A DNA stretch of 64,000 bases, from NCBI RefSeq assembly GCF_015182285.1, contig NZ_PRDM01000001.1, positions 806,001 to 870,000 on the forward strand, given 5' to 3'. The notes beneath the pieces were generated by a model that was not told the DNA's origin, searched no databases, and saw nothing but the letters and a program-made list of their open reading frames with translations. The DNA comes from Flavobacterium hungaricum (lineage in GTDB: Bacteria > Bacteroidota > Bacteroidia > Flavobacteriales > Flavobacteriaceae). This document shows positions 45,513 to 52,784 of this stretch, piece by piece. The first letter of the stretch is position 1. Each line of letters opens with the position of its first letter. The position numbers and the translations under genes were made by a program.

Positions 45513-45956
45513 ATGAAAAAGATTATTACTCTTGCTGCATTGTTTTTTAGTTTTGTTTCGTTTGCACAGGTTAAGGTTCTAGAAACTGTTCCTGTTGAAA
45601 AATTAGGAAAAGTAAATAACAATTACATTCAGAAAATTGGAGACGAATACACAGTGTATTACACAATTATTCAAAGTGATGATGATTCGACTTTGAGAAA
45701 ATTTTCGTTCAAGAACATCGATAATGCTTATAACTCTTTGTACAGCATTATTATGGGCGGATTTACAGCTTCTCCGTTGTACGATATCAAATTAGAGTTA
45801 CCTAACAACTACATTTGGTTGCACTACACTGGAAATGTTGTTCCAGACAAAGCTACAGTTCAGTTTATGGTTTCTGGTAAAGAAAGAGATGCTGCAACAA
45901 ACAACGTTTCTGAGCCATTCGTAAAAGATCAAATCAATAAATTATTCCAGAAATAA
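45513..45956 (+). CDS. Secreted protein of unknown function
   Basis: A 147-residue protein with a clear signal peptide (MKKIITLAALFFSFVSFA-Q). A frame beginning at 45471 would add 14 residues and spoil that signal. No domain is recognised. The mature part is beta-rich (EYTVYYTIIQSDDD, DIKLELPNNYIWLHYTGNV). It is monocistronic with its own terminator. Confidence 0.7.
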   Translation: MKKIITLAALFFSFVSFAQVKVLETVPVEKLGKVNNNYIQKIGDEYTVYYTIIQSDDDSTLRKFSFKNIDNAYNSLYSIIMGGFTASPLYDIKLELPNNYIWLHYTGNVVPDKATVQFMVSGKERDAATNNVSEPFVKDQINKLFQK

Positions 45957-45977
45957 TTTTACGGAAAATATAAATTT

Positions 45978-46013
45978 AAAAAGGCTGTTCAGATTTTGAA
46001 CAGCCTTTTTTTT
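45978..46013 (+). terminator. Terminator of the 147-residue secreted protein gene
   Basis: A stem GGCTGTTCA/TGAACAGCC extended by A-T pairs, a 5-base loop and then eight T, 22 bases past the stop. Confidence 0.88.
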
Positions 46014-46120
46014 GTTTTAAGTTTTTGAGGTTTTTCGTGTTTTAGAAACTTTAAACTTTGTCTTTAGTTTAAACGCAAAGCACGCTAAGTTTTTACTTTG
46101 TAAGGTTTTAATAAAAGCGC

Positions 46121-46470
46121 AAAGTCCGCAAAGCTTTGTCTAAAAAACTTTGCGGACTTAGCGTAAATCTTAGCGCTCTTTGCGGTTAAACAGTTTTAAG
46201 AAATTAAAAATAAAGTCCGCAAAGCTTTGTCTAAAAACTTCGCGGACTTTGCGTAAATCTTAGCGCTCTTTGCGGTTAAACAGTTTTAGAAATTAAAAAT
46301 AAAGTCCGCAAAGCTTTGTCTAAAAAACTTTGCGGACTTCGCGTAAATCTTAGCGCTCTTTGCGGTTAAACAGTTTTAAGAATTAAAAATAAAGTCCGCA
46401 AAGCTTTATCTAAAAAACTTTGTGGACTTAGCTTAAATCTTTGTGCTCTTTGCGGTTAAACTATTTAGAA
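46121..46470. repeat. Four tandem copies of an approximately 90 bp repeat
   Basis: Copies begin with aaagtccgcaaagcttt at 46121, 46212, 46301 and 46391. Each contains 12-base inverted arms AAGTCCGCAAAG ... CTTTGCGGACTT around a 14-base loop. Copies 2 and 4 carry one substitution in the right arm. The unit ends with ctctttgcggttaaac. A degenerate left fragment precedes the array. The rest of 46014-46509 is non-coding. Single phrases of the same family are at 41880 and 43750. Confidence 0.88.
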
Positions 46471-46509
46471 TTCAAAGTAAAAAACTTAGAACCTTAGCAG
46501 CTCAGAACC

Positions 46510-47088
46510 TTATATCTTCTTCACATACTGCGTAATAATCACAATCTGTTGTCCGTCTACTTTTCCTTCAATATATTCGGCGTTCTCATGATCTAAACGG
46601 ATGTTTCTAACAGCAGTTCCTTGTTTTGCTACCATACTAGATCCTTTTACTTTCAAATCTTTGATTAAAACAACAGAATCACCGTGTTGTAAAACAACGC
46701 CGTTACTGTCTCTGTGAACCAACTTATTTTCATCATCATCACCTTCTCCGGTTGCTTGTGCCCACGCCAAAGTATCTTCGTCCAAATACATCATATCCAG
46801 CAATTCTTGCGGCCAGCCAGCAGCACGCATACGACTTAACATTCTCCATGCAACAACCTGCACAGGAACATTTTCGTTCCACATGCTATCGTTAAGACAT
46901 CTCCAGTGATTTAAATCTACTTTTTCTGGATTCTCAATTTGGTCAATACACGTATTACAGGCTAATATAGCTTCATCAATACCGCCTTTTTTTGTAGGCA
47001 GGACTTGATAAACTTTTAAATTTTCTTCAGCGCCGCAAAGCTCACATTTAGATTCGCTTCGTTTGCTTAATTCTCTTTCGATGCTCAT
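46510..47088 (-). CDS. phnA: PhnA/YjdM-domain zinc-ribbon protein
   Basis: A 192-residue cytoplasmic protein. An N-terminal zinc ribbon (CELCGAEE ... CNTC, residues about 15-45), a central segment, and the C-terminal PhnA domain (VHRDSNGVVLQHGDSVVLIKDLKVKGSSMVAKQGTAVRNIRL). The name comes from the phosphonate locus of E. coli, but the family is not a proven phosphonate enzyme and no phn genes are near. Role unknown. Confidence 0.88.
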   Translation of the reverse strand: MSIERELSKRSESKCELCGAEENLKVYQVLPTKKGGIDEAILACNTCIDQIENPEKVDLNHWRCLNDSMWNENVPVQVVAWRMLSRMRAAGWPQELLDMMYLDEDTLAWAQATGEGDDDENKLVHRDSNGVVLQHGDSVVLIKDLKVKGSSMVAKQGTAVRNIRLDHENAEYIEGKVDGQQIVIITQYVKKI

Positions 47089-47231
47089 TATTTATGGGTT
47101 ATTTTGAAAATGCGAAATTACTTATAATTTATTTCGCGGGCAAGTTTATGGTAAAGATTGTAAACTCTTTAAAACAATAGAATTTTGTACTGTTTTTTGA
47201 AGCACATATCTCCGTTTTTCAAGACCTTTTG

Positions 47232-47321
47232 TCCCGCTATCCGCTTGTATTCCAGATTACCAAAACTACGGCTGAAAGCCTCGTTTTGTCAATCTGGAGA
47301 TACCGCTTCTATCGGGGCTAG
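47232..47321 (-). ncRNA. Structured-RNA-like element, copy 1
   Basis: On the minus strand conserved flanks CTAGCCCCGATAGAAGC (from 47321) and ACAAGCGGATAGCGGGA (to 47232) enclose a hairpin at 47251-47298: 8-9 bp outer stem, an ACAAAAC/GTTTTG stem and a GGCT/AGCC tip. The second copy at 50044-50126 has the same flanks but a different inner hairpin sequence. It lies downstream of coaD and upstream of phnA, in their orientation. It may belong to the Flavo-1 RNA motif, but I am not certain of that consensus. Confidence 0.6.
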
Positions 47322-47364
47322 ATTAGAAATTATTGTTTTCACAAGATCTCTAAAACTCAATTTC

Positions 47365-47823
47365 TCACTTTTTTACTCGTACCGCGTCCGGAACCAGCAT
47401 TTCGTATTCGCCTCCATGGCGCAATACATCGCGTACAATGCTTGAACTAATAAATGAGGTACTTGCTGCAGTCAATAAGAATACAGTTTCTATTTTAGAA
47501 AGTTTTCTGTTAGTGTGTGCAATCGCTTTTTCGAACTCAAAATCGGCAGGATTTCTTAAACCTCTTAAAATGAAATTAGCTTTTAGTCTTTTTGCTAAAT
47601 CAATTGTCAGTCCTTCATAAGTGATTACAGAAACTTTTGGTTCGTCTTTGAAGGTTTCTTCGATAAAACGTTTTCTTTCTTCTAGCGAAAACATGTATTT
47701 TTTCTCGGCATTAACACCAATTGCAATTATAATTTCATCAAATAAAGGAATTCCTCTTTTGATAATATCTTCGTGTCCTAATGTAATTGGATCAAATGAT
47801 CCTGGAAATATGGCTTTTCGCAT
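47365..47823 (-). CDS. coaD: Phosphopantetheine adenylyltransferase
   Basis: The penultimate step of coenzyme A synthesis; 152 residues from the ATG at 47823. The nucleotidyl-transferase site GSFDPITLGH with the TxGH motif is at residues 6-15. EERKRFIEETF and AHTNRKLSKIETVFLLTAASTSFISSSIVRDV are also present. A 16-residue upstream extension reads through an 'AAAGGCGCAAAGG' repeat and is rejected. It is downstream of, but distant from, the DUF421-zinc ribbon gene. Confidence 0.95.
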   Translation of the reverse strand: MRKAIFPGSFDPITLGHEDIIKRGIPLFDEIIIAIGVNAEKKYMFSLEERKRFIEETFKDEPKVSVITYEGLTIDLAKRLKANFILRGLRNPADFEFEKAIAHTNRKLSKIETVFLLTAASTSFISSSIVRDVLRHGGEYEMLVPDAVRVKK

Positions 47824-47837
47824 TTTTTTGTTTTTTT

Positions 47838-47940
47838 TTGGGTTCAAAGCTGCAAAGGCGCAAAGGCGCAAAGGCTTTTTTTGGGTTATAAGTTTTTTTT
47901 AAATGTTCAGAGCCACAAAGGCACAAAGGCGCAAAGTTTT
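47838..47940. repeat. GGCGCAAAG micro-repeat cluster upstream of coaD
   Basis: gcaaaggcgcaaaggcgcaa, then gccacaaaggcacaaaggc. These are short direct repeats of the dispersed family seen elsewhere in the window. They lie directly upstream of the coaD start, where they could affect expression. Confidence 0.5.
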
Positions 47941-48005
47941 TGAATTATGAGTTTTCTATCGCTGTCGAATTCATAATTTATAACTCATAATTTATAATTT
48001 CAAAT

Positions 48006-48698
48006 CTAAGTAATTCTCTTCGTATTAATAGATTCTACCCATTCTTCTTTTCTACAGACTTTGCACGTTGCTGTTCCCGCTTTTTGTTCTTGGGTATGGC
48101 CGCAGAAAGTGCAGGAATAAATCCCGTCTTTTGGAATGAATTTATTTTTGGCATAGAATAAAGAAGGCAGGATAGGGAGGCCGTATCCTACTTTTTCGTC
48201 TTCATAAAAATAGACACTGATTTCACCGCTGGTTTCTATAAAAGCATGTTTAACCTGACCTAAATGCTCAATAGATCTTATTCTTAATTCTGCAAAAAAT
48301 TCATCTTGTGCCAAACTCTCTTTTTTGAAAGTCGAAACCGAAAATTTTCCATCGTTGATTAAGCATTCCGTTTTACCTTCGATAAATTCTTCAAATCTTT
48401 TGCTTTTTCCTGTCAGCCAGGTTACCGATCGGTATAAAATAATGATTACCGTAAAAACGATTGCTGCCGGAACAATTCCGACATCTTCATAAAACATTGG
48501 ATCGCCGGCTGCAGAGCCTAATGCGATGATGATTACGGTTTCGAAAATTGATAATTGTTTTACTCCGCGTTTTCCTGCCAGTTTTAATGTCAACAGTAAT
48601 ATGATAAACATGACGGTTGAACGAAATATTACTTCAAGAACAAAGCTCTCAGGCAGATTGTTAAATAGAAGTCTTTCCCACTCGAATATTTGTTTCAT
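48006..48698 (-). CDS. DUF421 membrane protein with C-terminal rubredoxin-like zinc ribbon
   Basis: A 230-residue protein. It has three membrane segments at about 22-95 (VMFIILLLTLKLAGKRG, SIFETVIIIALGSAAGDP), then the DUF421 cytoplasmic domain (LINDGKFSVSTFKKESLAQDEFFAELRIRSIEHLGQVKHAFIETSGEISVYFY). The last 40 residues add a double CxxC motif (CTFCGH ... CKVCRKEEW), a rubredoxin-like zinc or iron site not seen in the 172-residue paralogue at 7421. The metal and partner are unknown. The cysteine tail faces the cytoplasm if the topology is the usual one. Confidence 0.82.
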   Translation of the reverse strand: MKQIFEWERLLFNNLPESFVLEVIFRSTVMFIILLLTLKLAGKRGVKQLSIFETVIIIALGSAAGDPMFYEDVGIVPAAIVFTVIIILYRSVTWLTGKSKRFEEFIEGKTECLINDGKFSVSTFKKESLAQDEFFAELRIRSIEHLGQVKHAFIETSGEISVYFYEDEKVGYGLPILPSLFYAKNKFIPKDGIYSCTFCGHTQEQKAGTATCKVCRKEEWVESINTKRIT

Positions 48699-48707
48699 TT
48701 TTTAAGT

Positions 48708-48760
48708 TGCTAGGGTTCTAAGTAACTAAGGTACTAAGTTTTGCTGTTCGAAATCTATCT
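48708..48760. repeat. CTAAGGT micro-repeats
   Basis: ttgctagggttctaagt, then aactaaggtactaagtt: short direct repeats upstream of the DUF421-zinc ribbon gene. They share wording with the terminator-like hairpin at 48835-48872 and the cluster at 23975. Confidence 0.35.
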
Positions 48761-48834
48761 TAATTCCTATGTTGGAAAGGAATATTATCTGTTAATTATG
48801 AAAACTTTTTTAGCGGAGGGATTCTAATGCAAAT

Positions 48835-48872
48835 TGAAAAAAGGTGCTAAAATCTTAGGATCTTAGCACCTT
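48835..48872 (-). terminator. Terminator of ddl
   Basis: Arms AAGGTGCTAA/TTAGCACCTT (10 bp) with a 12-base loop, followed by six U in minus-strand RNA, 14 bases past the ddl stop. Confidence 0.75.
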
Positions 48873-48885
48873 AGTATGTTAACGG

Positions 48886-49857
48886 CTATTGTAAAGCCAG
48901 CTCAATTGCATTTGTAAATAAATCTTCAAGCGAAATTCCGGCTGCTTTTGCTTGCTGCGGAATCAAACTTTCTGTGGTTAATCCCGGAATGGTGTTCATT
49001 TCGAGCATGTATGGTTCGTTGTCTACGATAATAAATTCGCTTCTCGAGAAACCTTTCATTTTTAAAACCTCGTAAGCACGTTTTGCCGTTTCTCCTACTT
49101 TTTGAGTCAGTTCGTCTGATATTCTGGCAGGTGTAATTTCTTGTGATTTTCCTTCGTATTTGGCTTCATAATCAAAGAAATCATTGTCTGAAACTATCTC
49201 TGTTATTGGAAGCACGATAATATCGCCTTTGTAATTAATTACGCCGACAGAAACTTCCGTTCCGTCTAAGAAACTTTCAATAATGATTTCGTTGTCTTCT
49301 TTGTAAGCTACTTCAATTGCGATTGGAAGTTCGGCTTCGGTTTTTACTTTTGAAATTCCGAAACTAGAACCTGCTTTGTTTGGTTTTACAAAACATGGCA
49401 GTCCCACTTTTTTAACGATTTCTTCGGTATTGATAACATCACCTTTATTCAAATAATAAGAAATAGCCGTTTTGATTCCGTATGGTTTTAAAACCGACAA
49501 TAAATCTCTTTTGTTGAATGTAAGAGCCGATTGGTAATAATCGCAGGAAGATTGCGGTAATCCGATTAATTCAAAATAAGCCTGCATTAAGCCGTCTTCT
49601 CCCGGAGTTCCGTGAATGGCATTGAAAACGCAGTCAAAAGTAATTTTTTGTCCGTTTACAGTAACTGAAAAATCATTTCTGTCGATTGGGAATTCGGCAT
49701 CATTTTCGTCTACATAAACCCATTTTTCTTTAAAAATATGAATTCTAAATCCGTTAAATTTTGTTTTGTCCAGATATTGGTAAACGACGTTTCCGCTGAT
49801 TAATGAGATTTTGTACTCGCTGGAATAACCGCCCATGATGATGGCAATGTTTTTCAT
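48886..49857 (-). CDS. ddl: D-alanine-D-alanine ligase
   Basis: An ATP-grasp ligase that makes D-Ala-D-Ala for peptidoglycan; 323 residues. N-terminal MGGYSSEYKISLISG, GTPGEDG, the ATP-grasp CFVKPNKAGSSFGISKVK, IIESFLDGTEVSVGVI, and the metal-binding MLEMNTIPGLTTESLIPQQAKAAGI. It diverges from the PASTA-rluD pair across 419 bases that hold an RNA-like element and the -7 box of the pair. Confidence 0.96.
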   Translation of the reverse strand: MKNIAIIMGGYSSEYKISLISGNVVYQYLDKTKFNGFRIHIFKEKWVYVDENDAEFPIDRNDFSVTVNGQKITFDCVFNAIHGTPGEDGLMQAYFELIGLPQSSCDYYQSALTFNKRDLLSVLKPYGIKTAISYYLNKGDVINTEEIVKKVGLPCFVKPNKAGSSFGISKVKTEAELPIAIEVAYKEDNEIIIESFLDGTEVSVGVINYKGDIIVLPITEIVSDNDFFDYEAKYEGKSQEITPARISDELTQKVGETAKRAYEVLKMKGFSRSEFIIVDNEPYMLEMNTIPGLTTESLIPQQAKAAGISLEDLFTNAIELALQ

Positions 49858-50043
49858 TTTTATATGTTTAGTTTTTTTATTATTTTGTTTGTTTCAGGTT
49901 TCAAGTTTTTTTGCCGCTGATTGCACAGATTAAAAGGATTTCTCTTTCGTCGAAATGATAAATATTACGTTGCTGCTTTGACTTAAATCATGTAGACAAA
50001 TTGTACTATTTTTTATTAAAGAACGTTCTTATAAAACCAAGCG

Positions 50044-50126
50044 GCCTAGCCCTGATGGGAGCGGCATCCTTTTGCTTTTTTCTTTAAAAAGCAAAAGATA
50101 CAGCGGACAGCAGGAATTAGCTCCTG
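50044..50126 (+). ncRNA. Structured-RNA-like element, copy 2
   Basis: The plus strand has the same flanks as copy 1: CTAGCCCTGATGGGAGCGG (from 50046) and ATACAGCGGACAGCAGGA. Between them is a perfect 12 bp hairpin (50069-50080 with 50086-50097) unrelated in sequence to the hairpin of copy 1. A small CAGGA/TCCTG hairpin follows. Conserved flanks plus a covarying stem point to RNA structure. It lies upstream of, and in the same direction as, the PASTA gene, before its -7 box. Confidence 0.6.
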
Positions 50127-50248
50127 AAAATTGAAATAATGAATTCCAATTTCCAATTTCAAACCTTGTGTAAACTTTGCTCAGGATGACAATTGGAAAG
50201 CATTCATGTTTAAAACAAAATTATCATTTTTTTTGAAACGAAATACTT

Positions 50249-50256
50249 TATCTTTG
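50249..50256 (+). promoter_or_regulatory. -7 box of the PASTA-rluD operon
   Basis: TATCTTTG matches TAnnTTTG, 20 bases before the PASTA start. A T-run about 18 bases upstream could be the -33 element. Confidence 0.5.
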
Positions 50257-50276
50257 TCGCTACTAAAAATAAATTT

Positions 50277-50894
50277 ATGAGTTTACGTCAGTATTTAACA
50301 AGCCGAGTTTTTTTCTTACAGTTGCTTGCTTCGGCAGCTATTATAGCTGTTATTGGTTATTTATTTATGCATTGGTTGACTTTTACAACTGATCACGGAC
50401 ATGAAATTGAAGTTCCGAATTTGTCTAAATTAACTGAAGAACAGGTAGAAGCAAAACTGGATGATCTGGATTTAGATTATGTGCTTTTGGATAGTGTAGA
50501 TTATAGAAGTGAATTTCCTAAATTTAGTGTGGTTGAGCAAGATCCGCTTCCTGGAACTAAGGTAAAAGTGGGTAGAAAAATTTACATTAAAATTAATGCT
50601 TCTGGTTTTTCGTCTGTAAAAATTCCTGATTTGATCGAGAAAACGTATCGTGAAGCGGTTCCTACTTTAAAAGCTTTAGGACTTGAGCCGGGAACGATTA
50701 CTTATATTCCGAATCTTGGAAAAGATATGGTTCTAGAAATGCGTTTGAAAGGCAGAAACTTGAAAGTAGGAGACCGAGTGCTAAAAGCATCTAAAATTGA
50801 TCTAGTTTTAGGAGACGGAAAAGCAAGTTATGTAGATGATAGTCAGGCAGACAGTACTGCAGTGCCTGTAGAAACCCCACAAGATGAACAATAA
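50277..50894 (+). CDS. PASTA-domain membrane protein
   Basis: A 205-residue protein with one N-terminal membrane helix (about 10-33) and a periplasmic part carrying two or more PASTA repeats (IEVPNLSKLTEEQVEAKL...VEQDPLPGTKVKVGRKIYIKIN; VKIPDLIEKTYREAVPTLKALGL). PASTA domains bind peptidoglycan in PBPs and Ser/Thr kinases. No kinase or transpeptidase domain is present here, so it is probably a cell-wall sensor or adaptor. The setting beside ddl fits. It overlaps rluD by 11 bases. Confidence 0.88.
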   Translation: MSLRQYLTSRVFFLQLLASAAIIAVIGYLFMHWLTFTTDHGHEIEVPNLSKLTEEQVEAKLDDLDLDYVLLDSVDYRSEFPKFSVVEQDPLPGTKVKVGRKIYIKINASGFSSVKIPDLIEKTYREAVPTLKALGLEPGTITYIPNLGKDMVLEMRLKGRNLKVGDRVLKASKIDLVLGDGKASYVDDSQADSTAVPVETPQDEQ

Positions 50895-51927
50895 TATTGA
50901 AGAAAATTTAGATCTGGAAGACGAGTTATTCGAGCATTTTAGATTTGAAGTCCCTAAAGGTCAAGCGTTTTTGCGTATTGACAAATATTTAATGAATTTG
51001 ATTCAGAATGCCACGAGAAATAAAATTCAGAACGCGGCAAATGACGGAAACATTTTTGTAAATGAGATTCCGGTAAAATCAAATTACAAGGTTAAACCTT
51101 TTGATGTGATCACGGTTATGTTATCGCATCCTCCATATGAAAATCATATTCTTCCTGAAGATATTCCGTTGAATATTGTTTATGAAGATGATGCTCTTTT
51201 ATTGATTAACAAAGAGCCGGGTATGGTAGTGCATCCAGGTCACGGAAATTACACCGGAACTTTGGTAAATGCTTTGGCACATCATTTTGATAATCTGCCA
51301 ATGAACAGCAGCGAACGTCCTGGTTTGGTACACCGAATTGATAAAGATACTTCTGGACTTCTGGTTGTGGCTAAAACTGAAGCGGCAATGACGCATCTGG
51401 CTAAACAATTTGAAGCTAAAACTACAGAGCGCGAATATATTGCCCTTGTTTGGGGAAATGTGACAGAAGAAAGCGGTACAATTGAAGGAAATCTGGCAAG
51501 ACATTTAAAAGATCGTATGCAGATGGCGGTTTTTGCTGATCCGGAAATTGGTAAACCTGCTATTACGCATTATAAGGTTTTGGAGCGTTTTGGTTATGTT
51601 ACTTTAATTTCTTGTAAACTAGAAACGGGTAGGACGCACCAGATTCGTGCGCATATGAAACATATCGGACATCCGTTGTTTAATGATGAACGTTATGGCG
51701 GTCATTTGATTTTAAAAGGAACGACTTTTACAAAATACAAACAGTTTATCGAGAATTGTTTTAAAGCGCTGCCTCGTCAGGCGCTGCATGCAAAAACGCT
51801 TGGATTTGTTCATCCAAATACGGGAGAATTAATGCGTTTTAATACAGAATTACCAGATGATTTTAAGGAATGTATCGAGAAATGGCGTAATTATGTGAAA
51901 TCGCATAACACGGATGAGGAAGAGTAA
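50884..51927 (+). CDS. rluD: RluA-family 23S rRNA pseudouridine synthase (RluD-like)
   Basis: Makes pseudouridines in helix 69 of 23S rRNA (RluD role inferred). It has 347 residues: an N-terminal S4 RNA-binding domain (FLRIDKYLMNLIQNATRNKIQNAANDGNIFVN, about 28-75), then the catalytic RIDKDTSGLLVV with its Asp and TGRTHQIRAHMKHIGHPLFND. The translation-coupled overlap with the PASTA gene is common in Bacteroidota. It ends at a 17 bp inverted repeat. Confidence 0.92.
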   Translation: MNNNIEENLDLEDELFEHFRFEVPKGQAFLRIDKYLMNLIQNATRNKIQNAANDGNIFVNEIPVKSNYKVKPFDVITVMLSHPPYENHILPEDIPLNIVYEDDALLLINKEPGMVVHPGHGNYTGTLVNALAHHFDNLPMNSSERPGLVHRIDKDTSGLLVVAKTEAAMTHLAKQFEAKTTEREYIALVWGNVTEESGTIEGNLARHLKDRMQMAVFADPEIGKPAITHYKVLERFGYVTLISCKLETGRTHQIRAHMKHIGHPLFNDERYGGHLILKGTTFTKYKQFIENCFKALPRQALHAKTLGFVHPNTGELMRFNTELPDDFKECIEKWRNYVKSHNTDEEE

Positions 51928-52018
51928 TTAGATAATTTGTCAATTAGAAAATTAGATAATTTTTTCTAACCATTAAAAGATTTTGAGGCATTAAGTTTTA
52001 TGCTTAATTTGCTTTTTT

Positions 52019-52071
52019 ACCATTAAGAGATTAAGTTAGTTTGAGCTTAATTTTCTTAATCTCTTAATGGT
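52019..52071. terminator. 17 bp inverted repeat between rluD and a lipoprotein gene
   Basis: Perfect 17-base arms (52019-52035 and 52055-52071) around a 19-base loop. It lies between converging genes, so it probably terminates both. A degenerate copy of the left arm is at about 51969-51994, again marking it as a small repeat. Confidence 0.6.
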
Positions 52072-52084
52072 TAAATAAAAAACT

Positions 52085-52696
52085 TTATAGTGTTTTTATA
52101 ATTAAATTCTTGAATTGTACTTTTCCGTTAGTTAAAAATCCGATTTTTCCTTTTTGGCTGAGACTGTATTTTTCCAGAGAACAATCTAAACTTGTGCTGT
52201 CGTCTACAATAAACTGTAATTGCTTGTTCTGCATTTTAATTTTTACACGGTGCCAGACATTCGAAGAGAAATCAAAAGGCTTTTTTAAAATAGTAGGACC
52301 GCCTCGTTTGCCATATTCGTCGCTGTTTTTATCATAATTTCCTTTACCAATTACAATGTTTTGGTCGATATTGTACAAGTAAGTTCTAATGTAATTTTGA
52401 TTTTCAAAATTCAGCATAACTTCAAATAAATTGCCGCTTATTAAATTGATTTCAAATGTGATCTCATAGTTTTCAGGTAAATCTTTTTTTGAAGTTATAG
52501 CGGCCCAATGTTCTGGTGAGCCATTTCCGTTAAAAGTTTGGTTTTCTAATGTCCATTCTTTGGTGTTAAATTTCCATGCGGTTTTTAATTTTGATTTTTC
52601 TGTAATTTGATATTGCTTTTTAGATGTAGTAATAGTTGGAGAACATGATAGGAATGTTAATCCAATCAAAAGTCCGAGAATATAATTTATTTTCAT
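52085..52696 (-). CDS. Lipoprotein with concanavalin/laminin-G-like beta-sandwich
   Basis: A 203-residue lipoprotein (signal MKINYILGLLIGLTFLSC). The mature part has the beta pattern of 3-keto-disaccharide hydrolase (DUF1080)/LamG-like sandwiches: FNGNGSPEHWAAITSKKDLPENYEITFEINLIS, WHRVKIKMQNKQLQFIVDDS, KGKIGFLTNGKVQFKNLIIK. No catalytic residues can be assigned. Carbohydrate binding or cleavage at the cell surface is plausible. Confidence 0.65.
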   Translation of the reverse strand: MKINYILGLLIGLTFLSCSPTITTSKKQYQITEKSKLKTAWKFNTKEWTLENQTFNGNGSPEHWAAITSKKDLPENYEITFEINLISGNLFEVMLNFENQNYIRTYLYNIDQNIVIGKGNYDKNSDEYGKRGGPTILKKPFDFSSNVWHRVKIKMQNKQLQFIVDDSTSLDCSLEKYSLSQKGKIGFLTNGKVQFKNLIIKTL

Positions 52697-52784
52697 TTTA
52701 ATTCAATGGTGCTGTTAAATGATGCTGTTTTCTGCTGACAGGGATTTGAGGCTTATTTTTTTAATTCTTAATGGTGAATATTTT

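Larger units (their letters stand above)
49858..50276. other. ddl-PASTA intergenic region
   Basis: Holds the third exact copy of the 20-base repeat (49888-49907), degenerate repeat text (gctgattgcacagattaaaagg), the RNA-like element (50044-50126) and the PASTA -7 box (50249-50256). Otherwise AT-rich with no coding frame. Confidence 0.6.

Noticed and set aside
47824..47871. Longer coaD N-terminus starting at 47871
   Set aside because: The additional residues come from the AAAGGCGCAAAGG repeat, and the catalytic motif would be misplaced. The ATG at 47823 gives the normal length.
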